18,929 nt of DNA from JAQGMV01 sp046597455. Lineage in GTDB: Bacteria > Pseudomonadota > Gammaproteobacteria > Burkholderiales > SG8-41. The position numbers were made by a program, and so were the translations under genes. Of the stretch, positions 12,677-18,929 are shown piece by piece; the first letter of the stretch is position 1; every line of letters starts with the position of its first letter. The DNA lies in contig JBKJKJ010000064.1 in NCBI GenBank assembly GCA_046597455.1, forward strand, positions 1 to 18,929, written 5' to 3'. The notes beneath the pieces were generated by a model that had not been told where the DNA came from, made no database searches, and was given only the letters and a program-made list of their open reading frames with translations.

Positions 12677-13519
12677 TCAGGGCTTTTCCACCAGCCTGAA
12701 TACGGTCACCTTGTGACCGCCACCGGTCACGCGCTCCTTCGGCGTAGCCCGAATGATCCCGTAGATGACGCCCGGCTGCGAGCGATCCCACGCGATGCCC
12801 TGGCCCCGGATGTTCATCGGGATGGCTTCCACGAGCTCCAGCACCGAGCCGGCTTTCGGCAGCCGCATCCGGTAGAGTTCCGCCGGATCGTGCCCGGTGA
12901 GGTAGAGGTATCCGTCGGCACCCCACGAGCCGCCGGAGTTGCTCATATCCTCGAAGCGGTCGAGGACGGCTTTCGGCAGCGTCCACGACTCCAGCGGCCG
13001 GAAGTCCTTCGTGAGCTTCACCATGAGCGTGTTTACCTTGTGGCCGTATGGCGTCTTGTTCGGGCCGAACGGGCGGTCGTAGTTCGCGAAGGTCATCCAC
13101 CAGTGGCCGTCGTGCCAGTCGACCCACGTGAGCGAGCCCCACTGGATGCCGAAGCTGTGGCTGCCGACGTGCTCCAGCGTTTCGGCGTCGAAGATCTCCA
13201 CCGAGCTCGTCATCGGCCACTGCGGGTAATTGGAATGAGCGGCGTAGAGCTTGCCGTCCATGACCATCGCGCTGTCGAGGTGCAGGATGGGACCCTTCTT
13301 GTCGCCCTGCCACTTTTTCACGAGCTTGCCGGTCTTCTTGTCGTACTTGCCGATCGCGAAGTTGTCGATGGCGTAGAAGTGGCGGGCGTCTACACCGACA
13401 CCCTGGTTCGCTTCCGAGACCGTGAATTCGCCGATCTGCTGAAGCGTCGCCGCTATGCCGTATCCCATGCCGACGTACAGTGTGATGAGTGCTGCTACGA
13501 GGCGTGCTGCCGTTGTCAC
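12677..13519 (-). CDS. Secreted beta-propeller-like protein of unknown function
   Basis: The 280-residue product starts at GTG 13519, with AAGGAGAG six nt upstream, and has a signal peptide (MTTAARLVAALITLYVGMGYGIAA). The mature part has strand repeats of propeller type: HFYAIDNFAIGKYDKKTGKL, DSAMVMDGKLYAAHSNYPQW, SSVEIFDAETLEHVGSHSFG, GGSWGADGYLYLTGHDPAEL and GVIYGIIRATPKERV. It resembles YncE/SMP-30-style exported propellers, but no catalytic motif is recognised. The gene is followed after 44 nt by the amidohydrolase, and both face away from the VOC gene, so a two-gene operon is likely. Longer starts would add a basic, unrelated N-terminus. Confidence 0.75.
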   Translation of the reverse strand: MTTAARLVAALITLYVGMGYGIAATLQQIGEFTVSEANQGVGVDARHFYAIDNFAIGKYDKKTGKLVKKWQGDKKGPILHLDSAMVMDGKLYAAHSNYPQWPMTSSVEIFDAETLEHVGSHSFGIQWGSLTWVDWHDGHWWMTFANYDRPFGPNKTPYGHKVNTLMVKLTKDFRPLESWTLPKAVLDRFEDMSNSGGSWGADGYLYLTGHDPAELYRMRLPKAGSVLELVEAIPMNIRGQGIAWDRSQPGVIYGIIRATPKERVTGGGHKVTVFRLVEKP

Positions 13520-13899
13520 TATTTCTCTCCTTGAGTGCGAGCGATCATGGCCATACCGTGATGGCCGATGCTGGCATAGTCGAAAAAAAATGAAAACATT
13601 AATCATGTCCCGCGAGCGGGAGGTCGGTCGGGTGCGGCGCGCGCTCGGGGTCATGCTGCTGTCCACCGCAGGGGGCGCGGCGATGCAAGCCCACGCGCCC
13701 GGGGCGCTATCGATCGGACAGGCGCTGCAGCAGATGAAAGCCTACCAGCGAGGTCGTCGGTGAGTGCCTTGAAATCGCAGTGGGTGCTGATGCAGAATGG
13801 TGTCTCGACAACAACGAACGACGTGTTCGGTTGTGTCGCTGGCAAGGAGCCTATCCTGCACGGCGCTCGTGTAATCAGGCTTTAAAGAGGAGGAATGCA
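13520..13899. other. 380-bp gap between divergent genes, with a possible 57-codon ORF
   Basis: It must hold the promoter of the propeller gene and probably that of the VOC gene. GGCCAT (13549-13554) and ATGGCC (13561-13566) form a small dyad, and an A-rich run (13583-13590) follows. ATG 13590 opens a 57-codon plus-strand frame (to 13763; MKTLIMSREREVGRVRRALG at its start, then a hydrophobic LGVMLLSTAGGAAMQAHA) that could be a short exported peptide or a remnant; it has no ribosome-binding site and no recognised relative. Nothing else is visible. Confidence 0.35.
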
Positions 13900-14286
13900 A
13901 TGTTCAGTCATATGATGGTCGGTAGCAACGACATCGCCCGCTCGAAGAGATTCTACGATGCGCTGTTCGTCGCGATGGGTGCCAAGCCCGGCGTCGAGGA
14001 CGCCAGGGGCCGGCTGGCCTATACGCACAATGGCGCGCGTTTCATGGTGACAAAACCCATCGACGGCAAGCCGGCCACCGCTGCCAATGGCGGCACGATC
14101 GGCTTCACGATGAGCGATGCCAAACAGGCCGAGGCATGGCACAAAGCCGGTGTCGCGAATGGCGGTACGTCGGTCGAAGACCCGCCGGGCGTGCGCCAAG
14201 GGGCCACCGGTCAGGTTTTTCTCGCGTACCTTCGCGATCCCGATGGCAACAAACTATGCGCGCTTCATCGCATGCCGGCTGCCTGA
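13900..14286 (+). CDS. VOC/glyoxalase-bleomycin resistance superfamily protein
   Basis: The 128-residue protein has the two beta-alpha-beta-beta-beta modules of the vicinal oxygen chelate fold: MFSHMMVGSNDIARSKRFYD at the start (His4 is the usual first metal ligand), GARFMVTKPIDGKPAT, IGFTMSDAKQAEAWHKAGVA for the second module, and VFLAYLRDPDGNKLCALHR at the end. The last motif normally carries a Glu ligand (D-P-D-G-N-x-x-E); here the position is Leu/Cys, so the metal site may be altered. Members include glyoxalases, dioxygenases and resistance proteins; substrate unknown. AGAGGAGGAA provides a strong ribosome-binding site for ATG 13900. It stands alone with a hairpin after its stop. Confidence 0.88.
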   Translation: MFSHMMVGSNDIARSKRFYDALFVAMGAKPGVEDARGRLAYTHNGARFMVTKPIDGKPATAANGGTIGFTMSDAKQAEAWHKAGVANGGTSVEDPPGVRQGATGQVFLAYLRDPDGNKLCALHRMPAA

Positions 14287-14308
14287 ACTGTCCCTGACCG
14301 CCCCTAGA

Positions 14309-14336
14309 CGAGGGCTGCCTTCCCGGGCAGTCCTCG
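14309..14336 (+). terminator. Stem-loop after the VOC gene
   Basis: CGAGGGCTGCC and GGCAGTCCTCG pair over 11 positions (one G-T wobble) around a 6-nt loop. No T-run follows on the plus strand, so the hairpin could serve either of the converging transcripts (VOC gene and the pcs-like gene on the minus strand) or mRNA stability. Confidence 0.5.
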
Positions 14337-14349
14337 CGCACGACAGAAC

Positions 14350-14368
14350 GCCACGCCGCTGATCACCC
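14350..14368. repeat. 19-bp direct repeat, left copy
   Basis: GCCACGCCGCTGATCACCC is found here and again, identically and in the same orientation, at 16441-16459. Weak similarity continues for about 15 nt to the right (GCATCACAAATCGG against GCTCCACATCTTCCGG). The two copies bracket the EEP-pcs gene pair. Confidence 0.75.
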
Positions 14369-14396
14369 GCGCATCACAAATCGGTTCTCGTGCGCC

Positions 14397-15140
14397 TCAG
14401 CTGCGCCCGCGCCGCTGGGGGTCGAGCAAGATCGACAGCGTCACGTAGAACGTCGGATATATGAGCGACACGCCCACGACCCACGCCGGCGCCTGGCGGT
14501 AGACGAGCAGCATCCCCAGCATCATCGCCAGCCACGCCGCCGCGCCGAGCATCACCGGCAGCTTCCACGGCCGCGGCGCAAGGTTGGGGTAGAGGAACCG
14601 CAGTGGCGAGACGGTCAGTGCTGCCAGCGCCAGCAGGACGACGCCGTTGAGCCATTGCCCCGACTCGCCGAGGCCGTGGAACGACAGGCCGGCGTAGAAC
14701 GCGGCGATGTTCCAGTAACTCGGAAAGCCGCGGAAGTACCCCGCCGCCTCGTCCTTGGCCGCGACGTTGGCGAATCCCAGCAAACTTGTGAGCAGCGCGG
14801 GCACTATCCACGACGCGCCAGGGAGGCCGGGTGCGAACGGCACCCAGCCCATCCGCCACACGAGCAGCAGCGGGATGAACGTGAACGTGAGGTAATCGAC
14901 GATGTCGTCGATTGTCCGCCCGTCGATGTCGGGGGCGAAGCGCTTGACCTCCCACACCCGGGCGATCGGCCCGTCCACGGCGTCGATCAAGACCGCGAGC
15001 GCGAGCCACGCGAAGACGACACGCTCGTCCGGCACTTCGTGCATCAGCTCGGCGACGGCGAGGAACGCCGCGACGACGCCGCTCGCGGTCAGCAGGTGGA
15101 CGGCGTAGGCGCGGGCGCGCGGGAGGAAGGGGGAGGGCAT
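14397..15140 (-). CDS. pcs: CDP-alcohol phosphatidyltransferase, phosphatidylcholine synthase-like
   Basis: The 247-residue integral membrane protein carries the CDP-alcohol phosphatidyltransferase signature: D56-G57-x2-A60-R61, twelve residues, then G74-x3-D78-x3-D82. The twelve-residue spacing, rather than the commoner eight or so, and the HLLTASG motif at 15-21 are as in bacterial phosphatidylcholine synthase, which joins choline to CDP-diacylglycerol to make phosphatidylcholine and CMP in the inner membrane. About seven hydrophobic segments and the overall length also agree. IDAVDGPIARVWEVKRFAPD is the core. Its ATG lies 2 nt after the stop of the upstream gene, so the two are translationally coupled. 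A different headgroup alcohol remains possible. Confidence 0.8.
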   Translation of the reverse strand: MPSPFLPRARAYAVHLLTASGVVAAFLAVAELMHEVPDERVVFAWLALAVLIDAVDGPIARVWEVKRFAPDIDGRTIDDIVDYLTFTFIPLLLVWRMGWVPFAPGLPGASWIVPALLTSLLGFANVAAKDEAAGYFRGFPSYWNIAAFYAGLSFHGLGESGQWLNGVVLLALAALTVSPLRFLYPNLAPRPWKLPVMLGAAAWLAMMLGMLLVYRQAPAWVVGVSLIYPTFYVTLSILLDPQRRGRS

Positions 15141-15142
15141 GC

Positions 15143-16267
15143 TTACGAATGGCGTCCAGGATCGGCAGCCTCCGCGGCCTCCTCCTGCGCCTGGTGCTCC
15201 AGCATCTCGTCGGCCTCCTTGCGGTCGTTCGCGTCTGCTTGCGGCTCCGGCTGCTCTTCCTGGCGAGCAGGCTCGTAGCTAAGCGCGGCGTACATCGGAA
15301 AGTGATCGCTGCCGACGTAGTCCAGGCGGCGCAACTCGATCAGCCGGAAGTCGTTGGAGTGAAAAAAGTGATCGAGCGGGAACCGGAACAGCGGGTTCTT
15401 AGCGTTGTAGCTATTGAAGAAGCCCCGCCCGGCGCGCGGGTCCAGCAGGCCGCTCAAGCGGAGGAAGAGCCGCGTCGTATGGCTCCAGGCAACGTCGTTC
15501 AAGTCTCCGGTGACGATCGTCGGCGGGTCGGCTGGGTCGTCGCCGATCGCGCGGCCAATGATGACGAGCTCGGCGTCGCGCGGCGTGGAATTCTGGTTCC
15601 TGAGCGGCTCGGGCGGCCGTGGGTGCAGGCAGTGAATGTTGATCACGTCGCCGCTCTTCAAGCGCACACCGCAGTGGATTGACGGGATGTCCTCCTGCAC
15701 CGTGTGGCGGACCTGCGGGTTCACCAGCTCCAGCCGGCTCAGCAGCACCATGCCGTAATAGTTGTCCCGCGGCTCGGCCACGACGTGCGGCCAGTCCGCG
15801 ATGAGCGGGCGGACGGCGCGCTCCATCCAGGCGTCGTCGATCTCGACTGCGAGGATGACGTCGGCGTTGGCGGCGCGGATGATGTCGCGCCACTTGTCGA
15901 ACTCCCGGTTTTCCATCAGCACGTTCGTCGCGACCAGGCGGATCGACGTCGGCAAGTCGTCCGTCCGTTCGGTGCGCAGCACCTGCTGGCGGGCCAGCCG
16001 CGTGTAAGGGTAGATGTTCCACACCTGAACCCCGACCACCCCGGCAAGCGATGCGAGAAACACCCAATCCCACCATTGCCAGTCGCACGTCCACGCCCAC
16101 GCCGCCACGACGATCAGCGCCAGCGCGGCCGCAATCACGCGCGGGAAGTCCCACCCGCGGATGTACCAGTGCGGGTGGCTGCTGAGGTTGATCAGCGTGC
16201 CGCTGACGAGCCATACGCCCGCCAGCGCGAGCGTCCACTGCAGAATATCGAACGGCATGTTGAGCAT
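15143..16267 (-). CDS. Membrane-anchored endonuclease/exonuclease/phosphatase-family protein
   Basis: The 374-residue protein has three hydrophobic segments at the N-terminus (about 8-28, 43-60 and 66-84) followed by an EEP domain. Catalytic landmarks are N115 in VATNVLMEN, E142 in ILAVEID, H215 in NIHCLHPRPP, D255-x-N257 in IVTGDLNDVAW, D299-H300 in PLDHFFHS and S320-D321-H322 in YVGSDHFPMY. All key residues of the DNase I/exonuclease III/sphingomyelinase fold are kept. Such membrane EEP proteins (YafD-like) face the periplasm; pairing with a phospholipid synthase suggests a phosphodiesterase or phosphatase acting on lipid headgroups, which is inference. The last 40 residues are Glu/Gln/Ala-rich and probably disordered. 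ATG 16267 has no strong ribosome-binding site; ATG 16258 is an alternative. Confidence 0.88.
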   Translation of the reverse strand: MLNMPFDILQWTLALAGVWLVSGTLINLSSHPHWYIRGWDFPRVIAAALALIVVAAWAWTCDWQWWDWVFLASLAGVVGVQVWNIYPYTRLARQQVLRTERTDDLPTSIRLVATNVLMENREFDKWRDIIRAANADVILAVEIDDAWMERAVRPLIADWPHVVAEPRDNYYGMVLLSRLELVNPQVRHTVQEDIPSIHCGVRLKSGDVINIHCLHPRPPEPLRNQNSTPRDAELVIIGRAIGDDPADPPTIVTGDLNDVAWSHTTRLFLRLSGLLDPRAGRGFFNSYNAKNPLFRFPLDHFFHSNDFRLIELRRLDYVGSDHFPMYAALSYEPARQEEQPEPQADANDRKEADEMLEHQAQEEAAEAADPGRHS

Positions 16268-16346
16268 GAGTGCGGCGACAATACCCGGAACTGCGCGTCG
16301 CGGCCACAGCGCAATTGATGATCGTCGAGGGCGCCTGCGAGCGCCA

Positions 16347-16414
16347 TCAGTAAGCCCTGATCAACACCTCCGCCGAAATCGACAGCTTCTCGTGCAGTGT
16401 CATGATTTGGGCGG
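16347..16414 (-). pseudogene. HigA-like antitoxin C-terminal remnant (second copy)
   Basis: The minus strand reads QIMTLHEKLSISAEVLIRAY and stops at TGA (16349-16347). It shares the L-H-x-K-x-x-I-(S/P)-A-E-V-L-I-(R/Q)-A-Y end with 11521-11625, and the DNA of the two is also clearly related. The helix-turn-helix part and any toxin partner are absent. Confidence 0.5.
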
Positions 16415-16440
16415 CGCATACGGATTTGCAAGCAGCTCAG

Positions 16441-16459
16441 GCCACGCCGCTGATCACCC
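16441..16459. repeat. 19-bp direct repeat, right copy
   Basis: This copy of GCCACGCCGCTGATCACCC is identical to 14350-14368 and in the same orientation, 2,091 bp apart. It sits between the antitoxin tail and the Bug-protein tail, upstream of the EEP gene on the minus strand. Confidence 0.75.
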
Positions 16460-16499
16460 CCGCTCCACATCTTCCGGCCCGATCGGCCAGCTCACCGCC

Positions 16500-16580
16500 T
16501 TCTTGCTCGCCGCCTGCGTCAAATCCGAGCTCGCGCTCTACGCGAAGCGCGTGAAGCAGGCCGGGATGAAAGCAGACTAA
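16500..16580 (+). pseudogene. Bug/TctC protein, C-terminal stub
   Basis: The frame ending at TAA 16578-16580 reads CVKSELALYAKRVKQAGMKA then D, the standard end of Bug proteins (F-x-x-SE-x-x-YA-x-VVK-x-AG-x-K). The frame upstream does not look like a Bug protein. Only about 20 codons survive. It precedes the enoyl-CoA hydratase remnant and an intact Bug gene, suggesting a rearranged catabolic operon. Confidence 0.6.
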
Positions 16581-16590
16581 GCTAACCGGT

Positions 16591-16830
16591 GACGGCTTCT
16601 CGTCGCGGCCGGTGCGTCTCGTCGAAAAGCACGCCGGCATCATGGCGCGTAAGATGGCCTCCCACCCGATAACGGGGCTCGTGCAGGCCAAGCGCGCGAT
16701 CAACCACGCGATGGAGACCGGACTCGCCGCGGCACTGCGGTACGACACCGGGGCCTGGGTGGGCTGCATGCATTCGGAGGCGTGGCGAGCCAAACAGGAA
16801 GGGTTCAGGAACAAGGAGCGGAAAGCATGA
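16591..16830 (+). pseudogene. Enoyl-CoA hydratase/isomerase family, C-terminal remnant
   Basis: The frame ending at TGA 16828-16830 reads VEKHAGIMARKMASHPITGL, VQAKRAINHAMETGLAAALR and SEAWRAKQEGFRNKERKA. This is the C-terminal helical end of crotonases: A-x-x-(I/M)-A-x-x-P-x-x-x-V-x-x-(A/S)KRA-x-N, then the E-GxxAFxxKR-like tail. The CoA-binding and oxyanion-hole part is missing. Its stop overlaps the start of Bug gene 4 as ATGA, so the downstream gene was translationally coupled to it; GTG 16612 could still start a 72-residue product. Together with the CoA-transferase it points to a CoA-ester pathway. Confidence 0.75.
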
Positions 16831-17789
16831 AGCGGCTGTACTCCACGCTACTGGCGGCGGCAACCCTGGCCGCGCTGGCCAGCACGCAGGCTGCGGCGCA
16901 GGGCCGGCCCTTGCGCCTCATCGTGCCCTATCCGCCGGGGCCGGGCGTCGACCTCATCGCGCGCACGGTCTCGACTCAGCTCACTCAGACGCTGAGCCAG
17001 CAGATCGTCGTGGACAACCGGCCCGGGGCCGGCTCGGTGATCGGCGTGGACCTGGCCGCGAAATCGCCGCCCGACGGCAACACGCTGCTGTTCGTGAATC
17101 TCGCCTACGCGATCAACGCGGCGATGATGACGAAGCTGCCTTACGACTCGCTGCGCGATCTCGCGCCCGTGACCGTGGTCGCGACTCAGCCACACATACT
17201 GGTCGTGAATCCCGCCGTCCCCGTGAAGTCCGTGCGCGATCTGATTGCGCTCGCCAAGTCGAAGCCGGGGGAGGTGACCTACGCATCGGCGGGCAACGGC
17301 ACCGGGCCGCAGCTCGTCGCCGAGATGTTTTCGAATGCGATGGGCGTGCGCATGAACCACATTCCCTACAAAGGTGCGAATCCGGCGCTGACGGACGTGG
17401 TCGGCGGTCACGCGCAGATGATGTTCGCGACCCTCGTGTCGGCACTGCCGCACGTGCAGTCCGGCCGCCTGCGCGCCGTGGCCGTCACGTCCGCGAAGCG
17501 CGCGCCCCATGTGCCCAGCGTGCCGACGATGATCGAGTCGGGTGTGCCGAATTTCGAAGCGGTCGGCTGGTATATGGTGCTCGTGCCCGCCCGCACGCCG
17601 GCGCCGATCATGGCGCGCCTGCAAGCCGCCGTCGCCGACGCGTTGAGCCAGCCGTCGGTGCGGGAGCGGCTGACGGGCGATGGCGCAGAAGTCGTGGCCA
17701 GCAAGCCGGAGGAAGCGAAGCGCTTCCTAGAGACCGAAGTCAGGCGCTGGGGGGCGGTCGTGAAGGCGGCCGGCCTCAAAAGCGAATAG
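16827..17789 (+). CDS. Bug/TctC-family substrate-binding protein (copy 4)
   Basis: The 320-residue protein has a signal peptide (MKRLYSTLLAAATLAALAST then QAAA, cleavage near residue 24) and a mature start of QGRPLRLIVPYPPGPGVDLI. The usual PGGxxD loop is PGPGVD here. Other landmarks are VVDNRPGAGSVIGVDLAAKS, PDGNTL (Tyr of PDGYT replaced by Asn), LPYDSLRDLAPVTVVA and HIPYKGANPALTDVVGG. ATG 16827 has AAGGAGCGG upstream and overlaps the stop of the enoyl-CoA hydratase remnant. The CoA-transferase gene starts 3 nt after its TAG. The order hydratase, receptor, CoA-transferase suggests uptake of an organic acid that is then activated to a CoA ester. Confidence 0.95.
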   Translation: MKRLYSTLLAAATLAALASTQAAAQGRPLRLIVPYPPGPGVDLIARTVSTQLTQTLSQQIVVDNRPGAGSVIGVDLAAKSPPDGNTLLFVNLAYAINAAMMTKLPYDSLRDLAPVTVVATQPHILVVNPAVPVKSVRDLIALAKSKPGEVTYASAGNGTGPQLVAEMFSNAMGVRMNHIPYKGANPALTDVVGGHAQMMFATLVSALPHVQSGRLRAVAVTSAKRAPHVPSVPTMIESGVPNFEAVGWYMVLVPARTPAPIMARLQAAVADALSQPSVRERLTGDGAEVVASKPEEAKRFLETEVRRWGAVVKAAGLKSE

Positions 17790-17792
17790 CGA

Positions 17793-18929
17793 ATGAGCAT
17801 GAGCAGAGAAATCCTGGCGAAGATCAGGGTCGTCGACATGACCGAGGGCGTGGCAGGGCCTTACGCGGCTACGCTCCTGGGCGACATGGGCGCGCAGGTC
17901 GTGAAGGTCGAACGTCGGGAGGGCGACTGGCAGCGCAGCGCGGGCAAGGGCGAGCCGGGACGCTTCGGCAATCCGCAGTTCATCGCACTCAACCGCAACA
18001 AGCGCGACATCGGTGTCGATCTCGACACCGAGGCCGGACGCAGCATCGTCGAGCGCCTGGTCTCGCAGTCCGACGTCGTGATTTCCAACTACCGCGCAGG
18101 CGTGATGGCGAAGCTCGGTTTCGGCCACGAACGCTGCAAGGAGCTCAAGCCGGACATCATCTACTGCACGATTTCAGGTTTCGGCCAGAGCGGCGAGTAC
18201 GCGCAACTGCCAGCGAGCGACACCATACTGCAGGCGATGAGCGGGGTGATGAGCGTCGTCGGTGACCCGGACGGGCCGCCGCTGCGCGTGGGTTTTCCGC
18301 TCATCGACATGACGGCTGCGAACTCGGCCGTGCAGTCCGTGCTGCTGGCGCTGTACGGCCGGCTCACGGGGCAGGGCGGCGCAGAGATCGACGTGAGCCT
18401 CATGGCCGCGGCGGCATCGCTGATGTGCGGCGGCTACACGGAGAACATGGCGACCGGGCGGGTGCCGCCGCGGCAGGGCAACCAGAACAGCCTGCTCGCG
18501 CCGGCAGGCGCTTTCGAAGTCGCGGGCGGGCGCTACATCACCATCGCCATCCTGCGCGACTCGCACTGGAAGAAGTTCTGCAGCGCGCTCTCCCTCGCAG
18601 CGCTTGCCGACGACGAGCGTTACGCGACGAATGCGGCGCGCATGAAGAACCGGGACGCCCTGAACGCGATCATCGTACCGCTGCTCAGGTCGAAGCCGTC
18701 CGAACACTGGCTTTCGATGCTGCGCGCGGCCGACATCCTGTGCGGTCCGATCAATACCGTGGCCGATGCGCTCGCCGATCCTGCCCTCAATGCCTGCCTG
18801 CCCATCCTCGGCATCGGCCTGCCGAACGTAGCGCGGGCGATGGGCGCGCCCATACGCTACGACGGCGAGTTCTTCGCCGCCCGCAGTCCGTCGCCGGCGA
18901 AAGGCCAGCACACGCGCGAGGTGCTGGCG
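17793..18929 (+). CDS. Family III CoA-transferase (CaiB/BaiF type), runs off the window
   Basis: An open frame from ATG 17793 continues to the last base (379 codons, no stop). It matches CoA-transferases of family III, which move CoA between carboxylic acids in the cytoplasm. Landmarks are RVVDMTEGVAGPYAATLLGD (12-31), GAQVVKVERREGD, LNRNKRDIGVDLDTEAGR (67-84), SDVVISNYRAGV, YCTISGFGQSGEY, ASDTILQAMSGVMSVVGDPD (141-160) and FPLIDMTAAN with Asp172 at the position of the covalent-intermediate Asp of formyl-CoA transferase. CGPINTVADALADP and the late R-x-x-SPxxGQHTREVL motif show that only a few C-terminal residues are missing. It is 3 nt behind Bug gene 4, in an obvious operon. Donor and acceptor acids are unknown. 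Confidence 0.93.
   Translation, partial: MSMSREILAKIRVVDMTEGVAGPYAATLLGDMGAQVVKVERREGDWQRSAGKGEPGRFGNPQFIALNRNKRDIGVDLDTEAGRSIVERLVSQSDVVISNYRAGVMAKLGFGHERCKELKPDIIYCTISGFGQSGEYAQLPASDTILQAMSGVMSVVGDPDGPPLRVGFPLIDMTAANSAVQSVLLALYGRLTGQGGAEIDVSLMAAAASLMCGGYTENMATGRVPPRQGNQNSLLAPAGAFEVAGGRYITIAILRDSHWKKFCSALSLAALADDERYATNAARMKNRDALNAIIVPLLRSKPSEHWLSMLRAADILCGPINTVADALADPALNACLPILGIGLPNVARAMGAPIRYDGEFFAARSPSPAKGQHTREVLA

Noticed and set aside
11919..13534. Long plus-strand frames over 11919-12716 and 12713-13534
   Set aside because: They are antisense to the amidohydrolase and propeller genes, which have signal peptide, motifs and ribosome-binding sites; the shadows have none.

Overview
The window is GC-rich DNA that looks like a betaproteobacterium of the Burkholderiales type. 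The main reason is four intact periplasmic TctC/Bug-type solute-binding proteins plus the C-terminal stub of a fifth, set among small catabolic genes (GST, alpha/beta hydrolase, amidase, amidohydrolase, VOC protein, family III CoA-transferase). Such dispersed 'orphan' Bug genes are a hallmark of that order. The taxonomic call is inference; there is no rRNA or housekeeping marker here.

Layout. 1-4161: a 24-nt tandem repeat, then Bug gene 1, a Nu-class-like GST, Bug gene 2 (entered through an 10-codon leader ORF) and an alpha/beta hydrolase whose nucleophile-elbow serine is replaced by lysine. 4162-6120: a graveyard holding a PQQ-dehydrogenase C-terminus, a 26-bp perfect palindrome, a dispersed repeat, an IS3-family remnant, a PIN-domain toxin remnant and a cobyric acid synthase (cobQ) 3' remnant. 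6123-8567: divergent Bug gene 3 (-) and an amidase-signature enzyme (+). 8568-11790: a second mobile/defence zone with a tyrosine-integrase tail, the 3' end of a group II intron including domain V, two further copies of the dispersed repeat, an integrase-like gene that has lost its HxxR box by in-frame deletion, an Mrr-like PD-(D/E)xK nuclease, an antitoxin tail and a REP-like palindrome. 11793-13519 (-): a secreted propeller-like protein followed by an amidohydrolase interrupted by an in-frame TAG. 13900-14286: a VOC protein. 14397-16267 (-): a tightly coupled membrane endonuclease/phosphatase-family gene plus a phosphatidylcholine-synthase-like gene, flanked by 19-bp perfect direct repeats. 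16347-18929: remnants of an antitoxin, a Bug protein and an enoyl-CoA hydratase, then Bug gene 4 and a CoA-transferase running off the window end.

How the genes work together: the catabolic units each pair a Bug receptor with one or two enzymes, suggesting capture of small carboxylates or amides followed by hydrolysis or CoA activation; no tctA/tctB membrane subunits are present, so any transport must use permeases encoded elsewhere. The rest records repeated insertion and decay. I do not see a complete, clearly new multi-gene system. The best candidates for novelty are the Lys-elbow hydrolase, the direct-repeat-flanked EEP-Pcs pair, the three-copy hairpin repeat, the 26-bp palindrome and the Mrr-like nuclease with an unassigned C-terminal half.
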